Assembly: GCA_009885275.1 (NCBI GenBank)
Contig: VFKY01000205.1
Span: 1-7,471, forward strand
DNA length: 7,471 nt
Reading direction: 5' to 3'
Source: Verrucomicrobiota bacterium
Lineage (GTDB): Bacteria > Verrucomicrobiota > Verrucomicrobiia > Verrucomicrobiales > Verrucomicrobiaceae
Part shown: positions 1 through 5,249 of the stretch, piece after piece
Layout of the letters: each line of letters opens with the position of its first letter
Position numbering within the stretch: position 1 is the stretch's first letter
The notes under the pieces: model-generated
Told to the model about the DNA's origin: nothing
Databases searched by the model: none
What the model saw: only the letters and a program-made list of their open reading frames with translations
Program-made: the position numbers and the translations under genes

Positions 1-1
1 C

Positions 2-2473
2 ACGCAGACCGGTCCCGATGGCAATCTCTGGGTCATGGACTGGTGCGACAAGTATCCCTGCTATCAAAACGCCAAGGCCAATCCCGAAGGCGTCGATCGC
101 GCCCGCGGTCGCATCTGGCGGATCGTGCATGAAAACGGAGCGCGGACACTCCTGTCCGCCACGAGCGAAGCGAGCCCAAAAATAGCGGACAAGAGTGTCC
201 GCGCTCCTGTCTCTCTATCGGAATTAAAGGACCTCAGCAACCTCACCACCCCGGAACTGGTGAAGCTCCTGGAGCATCCCAATAACTGGATGCGGCGCAT
301 GGCGAGAAGGATGCTGGTGGAGAAACGCAAATACACAGAGTCCGAACTGGAAGCTCTGAATAAACTGGCGTTCAAGGCCAACAATCTCGATGCCTTCTGG
401 ACGCTTGAGGGCATGCAGCGCAATCCTGAAATTCTCAGAGCTGCGGAGAGTAAAGAAGATGGCATGCGAATGGCCTTTGCTAGAGCGATTGGTGAGAATA
501 CAAATGAGACAGTTTTTGGCGCTCTTGGAAAACTAGCGGATGATCCCAGCCCGAGCGTTCGTTCAGCAGTAGCCACAGCACTGCGCCAATATTTATCAGG
601 AACATTAACGGTCGATCGTCGCTCAGCGACGCATGCAGGAACAGGTGGTTTCAATATGCTTGCCGCATTGTCTGTTGCTAGCAAATCATCCCCCGACGCG
701 ACGCTTCCCTTTCAGATTTGGATGGCGCTGGAACCAATGATTGTCGCAAAACCTGCGGAGAGCTTAGATCAACTCGCTGCCTTTGCACCGGATAGTCAAC
801 CTCTCTCCCAAACCCTCACGTACAAATCCATGCGCCGTCTTTGTGACACGCGTGACGCCAAGAACATCGATCTCGCTATTGCCTTCTGCGACATGATCAA
901 AGCGCATGACGTGCTCCTCGCCCATGCTCTGGAAGGTCTCGTGAAAGGACAGGACAACGGCGTCATCAAACCCACAACCGATGTTTCCAAACAACTTGCT
1001 GCATGGCGCACCAGTCCCAATGGAGATGTTCGCAAGCAGGGGCAACAACTTGCCGTCCTTTGGGGCGATCAAGTCGCCATCGCCGAAGCGATGACGGTGG
1101 CGCTGGATGCGAAGGCTCCGCTGCAGGAGCGCATCAACGCGTTGAAATCGGCTCGCAAGTCCGGGGCGGAAACCTTTCGTGAAGGGCTGACAAAACTCCT
1201 CCGCGCCGAGACGCCGGAGCCGCTCCTGATTGAAGTCATTCGTGCCTCTGCCGAAGCGGGTGGCAATGAATGGCCGCTCCTGCTGGTGCAAAGCTGGCCC
1301 AAGGCCACGCCGATTGCCCGCACCGCGATGGCGGAAGCGTTGATTGCTAAACCTGATTCTGCCTCCGTGTTTCTCGATGCCATTGCCGACAACCGCATCG
1401 CGCGCGCGGATGTGCCGATGACGGTGAGTCGTCATTTTGCACAACAAAAAGATGAAACGCTCAAGAAGCGCGCCACCGAGGTGCTCGGAGTCTGGCGCGA
1501 ATCCAACGCTGATGTCAAAGCTCTCATCGCCGCCAAGCGCAAAGCTTGTCTCGAAGGCGAGCCCGATCTCGCCATGGGTAAAATAATTTTTGCCACCACC
1601 TGCGCCACGTGTCACATCTTCCATGGAGGCGGACAGAAGGTGGGACCTGAGTTGATAGGCAGCGGCCGGAGCAATCTCGACGCCATTCTCGCCAACGTCA
1701 TCGATCCCAATCAGATTATCGGCAACGGCTATGAAGCCATCAATGTCCTTACCAAGGATAACCGCACCATCAGCGGTCGCATGGTGGAAGACGCCCCCGG
1801 TCACGTGAAGCTCCTCGCCATTGGCGGAGCAGAACAGATCGTGCCGCGTGACCAGATTGCTAAGTTGGAGAACACGCACCAGAGCATGATGCCCATGGGC
1901 TTTGGTGCGCTCCCCGATGATGCCTTTCGCAGTCTCATTTGGTATATCCTAGCGCCTCCCGAAGAAGGTCCGTTGACCAAGGAGAAAAAAGCTACGCTCA
2001 GTACGAATATGGATGCTGCCATCGCGACCGGAAAACCGAAAAATACCCCGCGCTCCATCGACTGGGAAAGCGTCAGCTTGTGGAACTCGGAATGGAAAGT
2101 GAGTGCGCCTGATTTTGAGCGTACCCCGCTCAAGCTGTCGGAGTTTCATGGTCGCAAGAACGTGCTCCTGATGCATCCCTTTGATGACAAAAAACCGACC
2201 ACTCTGGAGCGCACCATGAAGCTAGAAGCCGGGAAACCGCATCAACTCATCGTGAATGTCGCGGCCCATGATCAGGGCGATTGGGAACTGCGCGTGGTGG
2301 TCGATGGGGAAGTGATCAAGAAATCGGAAGTCAATCATGACGGCGAACGCTGGAAGACGGTCACCGTGGACTTGAGCGCCTATGCCGGGAAGGAAGTGAA
2401 ACTGCGACTTGAAGGCGCTGCGACCGGATGGTCGTGGGAGTTCGGGTATTGGGGTGAGATCAAGGTGGAGTGA
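2..2473 (+). CDS. PVC-type heme-binding CxxCH protein, sugar dehydrogenase-like (5' end outside window)
   Basis: The frame is open to the left edge, so the N-terminus is missing; 823 residues are visible, counted here from base 2. Residues 1-40 (TQTGPDGNLWVMDW..., ending GRIWRI) match the last blade of the glucose/sorbosone dehydrogenase-like propeller of large PVC proteins. Residues about 80-510 are alpha-helical and HEAT-like (for example PSPSVRSAVATALR). A cytochrome c domain follows: heme motif CATCH at residues 534-538 (1601-1615), then GPELIG, the NGYEA and GRMVED segments, and a Met-rich MMPMG at 1886-1900 that likely supplies the distal heme ligand. This is the architecture of the Planctomycetes/Verrucomicrobia heme-binding domain. 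Residues about 686-823 look like a beta-sandwich carbohydrate-binding-like domain. By family the protein is exported and probably oxidises sugars, passing electrons to its heme; the substrate is unknown. Two repeat-derived segments lie in frame (residues about 46-69 and 203-217). No internal stop or frameshift was seen. Confidence 0.9.
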   Translation, partial: TQTGPDGNLWVMDWCDKYPCYQNAKANPEGVDRARGRIWRIVHENGARTLLSATSEASPKIADKSVRAPVSLSELKDLSNLTTPELVKLLEHPNNWMRRMARRMLVEKRKYTESELEALNKLAFKANNLDAFWTLEGMQRNPEILRAAESKEDGMRMAFARAIGENTNETVFGALGKLADDPSPSVRSAVATALRQYLSGTLTVDRRSATHAGTGGFNMLAALSVASKSSPDATLPFQIWMALEPMIVAKPAESLDQLAAFAPDSQPLSQTLTYKSMRRLCDTRDAKNIDLAIAFCDMIKAHDVLLAHALEGLVKGQDNGVIKPTTDVSKQLAAWRTSPNGDVRKQGQQLAVLWGDQVAIAEAMTVALDAKAPLQERINALKSARKSGAETFREGLTKLLRAETPEPLLIEVIRASAEAGGNEWPLLLVQSWPKATPIARTAMAEALIAKPDSASVFLDAIADNRIARADVPMTVSRHFAQQKDETLKKRATEVLGVWRESNADVKALIAAKRKACLEGEPDLAMGKIIFATTCATCHIFHGGGQKVGPELIGSGRSNLDAILANVIDPNQIIGNGYEAINVLTKDNRTISGRMVEDAPGHVKLLAIGGAEQIVPRDQIAKLENTHQSMMPMGFGALPDDAFRSLIWYILAPPEEGPLTKEKKATLSTNMDAAIATGKPKNTPRSIDWESVSLWNSEWKVSAPDFERTPLKLSEFHGRKNVLLMHPFDDKKPTTLERTMKLEAGKPHQLIVNVAAHDQGDWELRVVVDGEVIKKSEVNHDGERWKTVTVDLSAYAGKEVKLRLEGAATGWSWEFGYWGEIKVE
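137..207. repeat. GC-rich inverted repeat inserted in frame in the cytochrome gene
   Basis: The left arm (137-159) and right arm (185-207) are reverse complements at 22 of 23 positions. The outer 15 bases, GGAGCGCGGACACTC, pair perfectly with 193-207. The 25-base spacer contains CGAGCGAAGCGAG. The element is translated as an Arg/Ala/Ser-rich stretch (ARTLLSATSEAS...ADKSVRAP) between the propeller end and the first helical repeat, where I would expect only a short linker in relatives. I recall near-identical translated strings in many unrelated verrucomicrobial proteins, which suggests a dispersed REP-like element, but copy number cannot be judged from this window. Confidence 0.8.
609..650. 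repeat. probable second in-frame repeat remnant
   Basis: CGTCGC (617-622) and GCGACG (626-631) form a perfect 6-bp stem with the loop TCA. It is followed by GCATGCAGGAACAGG, which reads as DRRSATHAGTGGF. This stretch sits between LRQYLSGTLT and LAALSVASKSS, in a part of the helical domain that otherwise reads as ordinary protein. The small-stem, 3-base-loop architecture is like the hairpins at 2559-2683. No second copy of this sequence is in the window, so repeat status is inferred. Confidence 0.4.
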
Positions 2474-2498
2474 AGATTAGAATGTTGCAGGGGTTTAG

Positions 2499-2524
2499 TC
2501 GCAAAGGAGCAAAAGCAGCAAAGG
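2499..2524 (+). repeat. A-rich AAAG/AGC repeat, left copy
   Basis: The stretch beginning TCGCAAAGGAGCAAAAGC lies 25 bases after the cytochrome stop codon. Read in frame it gives SRKGAKAAK, a string I recall as a common spurious translation of dispersed intergenic repeats in PVC and other environmental bacteria. A diverged copy in the opposite orientation is at 2793-2829: aligned as reverse complement, CGCAAAGGAGCAAA and CACAAAGCAGCAGA agree at 11 of 14 positions. The two face each other across the hairpin array. Confidence 0.55.
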
Positions 2525-2546
2525 TTTTAGGGAGTGAGGTATTCAG

Positions 2547-2683
2547 GAGTTCCTGTAACTCGGGCTTGGAGCCTGAGGGTGAGACAGGTTTTCAACCTGT
2601 GCTTGTTGGGAAGAATGAAACGGGATGGAATCCCGTGGCACAGCTCAGGTTGGAAATCTGAGTTGCGGAGTTCGTAGAGCTCC
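2547..2683. repeat. array of six small hairpins (REP-like)
   Basis: Six short stem-loops follow each other in 137 bases: 2547-2561 (GAGTT/AACTC, 5-base loop); 2559-2577 (8 pairs, one G.T, loop TGG); 2584-2600 (7 perfect pairs, ACAGGTT/AACCTGT, loop TTC); 2620-2636 (7 perfect pairs, ACGGGAT/ATCCCGT, loop GGA); 2644-2662 (8 pairs, one G.T, loop GGA); 2667-2683 (7 pairs, one T.G, loop GTA). The first two overlap and cannot form together. Stem sequences differ while stem length and the 3-base loop are kept. There is no U-rich tail, so a standard intrinsic terminator is not indicated, though the structure could protect the 3' end of the cytochrome mRNA. The open frame across it (2470-2661) is repeat translation, not a gene. 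Confidence 0.75.
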
Positions 2684-2792
2684 CTCAACAATCAGCAACA
2701 TTGTACCGATGCCAATAATCTGCGTTGATCCGGGGCTTTATCAGTGGTTACCAGCTCCTGAGAATCTACCTATTGAAAAATAGTGGAAGCGA
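2684..2792. other. intergenic stretch upstream of oppB, no clear feature
   Basis: Together with the repeats on either side this makes up the 371-base gap between the cytochrome gene and oppB. Only a tiny perfect stem, CTATT-GAAA-AATAG at 2770-2783, stands out. No -35/-10 pair with good spacing was found. A promoter for oppB would be expected here or in the flanking repeats, but I cannot point to one. Confidence 0.4.
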
Positions 2793-2829
2793 CTTGCGCA
2801 GCTTCGCTTCTCTGCTGCTTTGTGGTGAA
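2793..2829 (-). repeat. A-rich AAAG/AGC repeat, right copy (inverted)
   Basis: On the minus strand this reads CACCACAAAGCAGCAGAG..., a diverged partner of the copy at 2499-2524. On the plus strand it appears as CTTCGCTTCTCTGCTGCTTT and would be translated as LRSFASLLLCGEF if oppB were started upstream at TTG 2725. That extension is therefore repeat DNA and should not be counted as oppB coding sequence. Confidence 0.5.
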
Positions 2830-2844
2830 TTCTTTTCCGCACCG

Positions 2845-3765
2845 ATGCCCGCCTTCATTCTCCGACGCTTTTTCACCAGCCTGCTTGTGCTGTTGTTTGT
2901 GGTGTCGCTGACCTTTGTGCTTTCGCGTTCTCAAAAAGGCGGACCCTTTGAGAAAGAGAAGCTCTCGGAAAAAGCCAAGGCTGAGAAGGAACGCATCTAC
3001 CAGCTTGATGGTCCCGTGTGGTGGCAGACCTATCGATATCTTAAAAAAATCATTGTCCATGGCAATCCCGGCGTGTCCCTGCGCTATACCAATCTGACGG
3101 TGGCGGAGATTCTGGAACAGAAGATGCCGAACTCTCTCAAGCTCGGGGCCTGTGCGTTTCTCATCGCCTCCATCGGCGGCATTTCTCTGGGTTTCGCCGC
3201 CGCTATGCGCAAGGATTCCCTGCTCGATGTCTCCAGCATGTTCTTTGCCATGGGGGCGATCAGTATTCCGACCTTCATCACTGGGCCGTTGTTGATTGCT
3301 GTCTTCGGGCTGTGGCTTCAGTGGCTACCCATTGGTGGATGGGGCAACGTGCAGCAGCTCATTCTTCCCTCCGTTTGTCTGGCTCTGCCGTTTCTTGCTT
3401 ATGTGGCGCGACTAATTCGCAACAGCCTGTTGGAGGTGATGAATCAAAACTATATGCGCACCGCGAAAGCCAAGGGACTTGATGAAATCACTGCCGTCGC
3501 CCGACATGCGCTTAAGGTCGCACTGCTTCCCGTGATCACCTATCTCGGTCCGATGGCCGCCTACGTCCTCACGGGTTCCTTCATCATCGAGAGCGTCTTC
3601 AACATCTCCGGTGCGGGCAGTGTGTTTGTGAATGCTATTCAAAATCGCGACTGTTTTCTGCTCTGCGGGGCAGTCAGTATTTACTCGGCGCTGCTCATCT
3701 TCTTTAACTTCATCGTGGATATCCTTTACGGACTCCTCGACAAACGCATCAAACTGTATGTCTGA
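2845..3765 (+). CDS. oppB: ABC peptide transporter permease, OppB/DppB type
   Basis: This 306-residue inner-membrane subunit would form half of the translocation pore of an oligopeptide/dipeptide/nickel-type importer. About six membrane segments are visible: residues 5-27, 97-119, 132-160, 172-191, 230-252 and 270-298. The periplasmic segment after the first has the family's GGPF and the YQLDGPVWWQTYRYL stretch. The ATPase-docking EAA loop is at 206-229 (TAKAKGLDEI...VALLP, Gly 211), preceded by YMRTAKAKG as in OppB proteins. The ATG at 2845 (MPAFILRRFF) is chosen because it matches the family's N-terminus and length; the longer reading from TTG 2725 is repeat DNA. Upstream GGTGAA (2824-2829) is 15 bases from the ATG, too far for a normal ribosome site. 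oppC overlaps its end by 8 bases. The transported substrate cannot be told from the permease alone. Confidence 0.92.
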   Translation: MPAFILRRFFTSLLVLLFVVSLTFVLSRSQKGGPFEKEKLSEKAKAEKERIYQLDGPVWWQTYRYLKKIIVHGNPGVSLRYTNLTVAEILEQKMPNSLKLGACAFLIASIGGISLGFAAAMRKDSLLDVSSMFFAMGAISIPTFITGPLLIAVFGLWLQWLPIGGWGNVQQLILPSVCLALPFLAYVARLIRNSLLEVMNQNYMRTAKAKGLDEITAVARHALKVALLPVITYLGPMAAYVLTGSFIIESVFNISGAGSVFVNAIQNRDCFLLCGAVSIYSALLIFFNFIVDILYGLLDKRIKLYV

Positions 3766-4750
3766 AGTCGTCGCCAGACAGGTAAGAGTCGCGCCGCCCA
3801 ATGGTTGGTCGGTATTACGGCGTAATCGGGCAGCGATGGTATCGTTGGTCTTTCTTATAGGACTGGTGTTGGCCGCGTTAATTATTCCGTTGTTTCTCAA
3901 TGATCATATCAAGCAGTCCACGGAAGACTCATTTTTCAAACCCAACACCACGTCGACGGATGGCACTCGCTATCATCTTCTAGGCACCGATGTGAATGGA
4001 CAAGATATGTTTTTTCGATTGTTGACTGGAGCACGTGTGAGCTTGGGGGTTGGCTTGGTGGCAGCAGCAGTGAGTCTGATCATTGGCACCATTTATGGCA
4101 TGGTCAGCGGCTATGCTGGTGGTCGCGTCGATGGCTGGATGATGCGCTTTGTCGACATCCTATACTCTATTCCTCGCATCCTGTTCGTGATGATTTTCAT
4201 TTCGGCATTTGATGGCTATTTCAAGGATGGACTCGATGCGATGCGCCTCTGGTCACAGGAATCTCATTGGGTGTGGTTGGAAAAAATCACCAGAACTCTT
4301 ATCCCGTATTCTCGCATTTTAATACTCATCATTTCATTGGGCTTGGTGGAGTGGCTCACCATGGCCCGCATCGTCCGCGGTCAGGTTCTGGTGATTAAAG
4401 AACTGCCTTTTGTCACCGCGAGCCGTGCGATGGGACAGCGTTGGTGGAAGATTCTTTGGCTGCATCTTTGGCCCAACCTGAGCACCATTATTTTGACCTA
4501 TCTTACGCTGACTATTCCCGCGGTGATTCTCGATGAAAGCTTCCTTAGTTTTCTCGGGCTCGGCATTGAAGATCCCGCTGCGAGTTGGGGGTCATTACTC
4601 AAGGACGGGGCACAAGTTATCAATCCCCTTGATAGCAAATGGTGGCTTCTTTTATTTCCAGCTGTTTTGATGTCCGCATCATTGCTGGCATTGAACTTTC
4701 TTGGTGATGGCTTGCGTGATGCCTTTGATCCGAGGTCTTCTGACGGATAA
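3758..4750 (+). CDS. oppC: ABC peptide transporter permease, OppC/DppC type
   Basis: This is the partner permease of oppB, 330 residues. The ATG at 3758 overlaps the last 8 bases of oppB, so translation is probably coupled; the open frame reaches back to 3632 but that part is oppB read in another frame. Family marks are the cytoplasmic N-terminus with WSVLRRNRAAM, a first membrane helix at about 28-47, the HLLGTDVNGQDMFFRLLTGAR segment, SGYAGGRVDGWMMRFVDILYSIP, and the EAA loop at 221-240 (Gly 226, ending HLWPN). DESFLSFLGLG and the ending LNFLGDGLRDAFDPR are typical of OppC. A segment of about 33 residues (151-183, FDGYFKDGLDAM...TLIPYS) lies between membrane helices where E. coli OppC has a short turn, which explains the extra length. 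Binding protein and ATPase genes are not in the window. Confidence 0.93.
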   Translation: MSEVVARQVRVAPPNGWSVLRRNRAAMVSLVFLIGLVLAALIIPLFLNDHIKQSTEDSFFKPNTTSTDGTRYHLLGTDVNGQDMFFRLLTGARVSLGVGLVAAAVSLIIGTIYGMVSGYAGGRVDGWMMRFVDILYSIPRILFVMIFISAFDGYFKDGLDAMRLWSQESHWVWLEKITRTLIPYSRILILIISLGLVEWLTMARIVRGQVLVIKELPFVTASRAMGQRWWKILWLHLWPNLSTIILTYLTLTIPAVILDESFLSFLGLGIEDPAASWGSLLKDGAQVINPLDSKWWLLLFPAVLMSASLLALNFLGDGLRDAFDPRSSDG

Positions 4751-4779
4751 AGCTCATACAGATAGTTGACATTTTTGGC

Positions 4780-5172
4780 ATGACGTGCAGCTTTCAAACC
4801 GTCGAGCTTGAAATGGATTCCAATTCAAACAACGAGCGGTCAGAATCAGGCGAGAGTGCTAAAGCGCTCACTTGCCTGTCCTCCATCAACTCCAGCGGAG
4901 TGGTGTTTATTGCGAGGCATCGCATGAAGATTTCATCGGAACTTACCCTTGCCGTTCAGTCTTGTGTGCTGGGACTCAATTTTGAGTGGAATTTGCATGG
5001 GTGGGTGGTGGAATGTCGTCAAGTGAAGAGAGAAGATGGCAGACACTTTCAGGTCACTTTACTATTCTCCGATATGCCGGAGGGGCTGCGTCAGATTATC
5101 GCGCTCGCAGAAGGGCGCGCCACTCACGCCTACCCTGAGGTCAAAGGAGCGACATTGTTTGGATTGAACTGA
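4780..5172 (+). CDS. small PilZ-like domain protein, degenerate binding motif
   Basis: 130 residues from ATG 4780, with an alternative ATG at 4813 (residue 12, MDSNSNNERS) that would give 119. No ribosome site decides between them. The first 28 residues are polar and low in complexity. Residues about 33-105 (SSINSSGVVFIARHRMKISSELTLAV, then HGWVVECRQV and FQVTLLFSDMPEG) follow the strand order of a PilZ beta-barrel. Aligned to the canonical (D/N)xSxxG, the segment SINSSG at 35-40 keeps only the glycine, and no RxxxR motif precedes it. It would therefore not be expected to bind cyclic di-GMP in the usual way. It is cytoplasmic by appearance, with no signal peptide. It lies 29 bases after oppC and may be co-transcribed. 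The PilZ assignment rests on pattern resemblance only; another small beta-barrel is possible. Confidence 0.6.
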   Translation: MTCSFQTVELEMDSNSNNERSESGESAKALTCLSSINSSGVVFIARHRMKISSELTLAVQSCVLGLNFEWNLHGWVVECRQVKREDGRHFQVTLLFSDMPEGLRQIIALAEGRATHAYPEVKGATLFGLN

Positions 5173-5249
5173 TCGTCAGTCATTGTGAGGTTGTGCTGGC
5201 CAGCTCCTCAACTTTCTGGCACGGTGATACTACTCATTTCTCTCAATTT
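5173..5249. other. short intergenic gap with a weak inverted repeat
   Basis: TGAGG (5186-5190) and CCTCA (5206-5210) enclose the perfect 10-base palindrome GCTGGCCAGC (5195-5204). This could fold weakly at the end of the PilZ-like transcript, but no T-run follows, so I do not call a terminator. No convincing promoter or ribosome site is seen before ATG 5250. Confidence 0.3.

Noticed and set aside
64..684. Minus-strand open frame of 206 codons
   Set aside because: It is antisense to the cytochrome gene and partly made of the inverted repeat at 137-207, which is open on both strands.
764..1879. Minus-strand open frame of 371 codons
   Set aside because: It is antisense to the cytochrome gene, whose + frame has clear family motifs including CATCH. 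The minus frame gives a His/Arg/Gly-rich string with no recognisable domain.
2470..2661. Small + open frame of 63 codons after the cytochrome gene
   Set aside because: Its translation is the A-rich repeat (SRKGAKAAK) followed by the hairpin array, and it overlaps the cytochrome stop. There is no sign of a protein-coding constraint.
2547..2683. CRISPR array
   Set aside because: The units are different palindromes at irregular spacing (centres about 22-36 bases apart), with no repeated sequence and no spacers of constant length.
3632..3757. Upstream ATG extending oppC by 42 codons
   Set aside because: This stretch is oppB coding sequence in another frame. The ATG at 3758 matches the OppC N-terminus and gives the usual short overlap.
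4766..4794. TTGACA at 4766-4771 as a -35 box for the PilZ-like gene
   Set aside because: The hexamer is perfect, but about 17 bases downstream there is only AGCTTT, a poor -10, so it may be chance. If real, it would favour the ATG at 4813.
5186..5210. Intrinsic terminator after the PilZ-like gene
   Set aside because: The inverted repeat is short and imperfect, and no T-run follows it.
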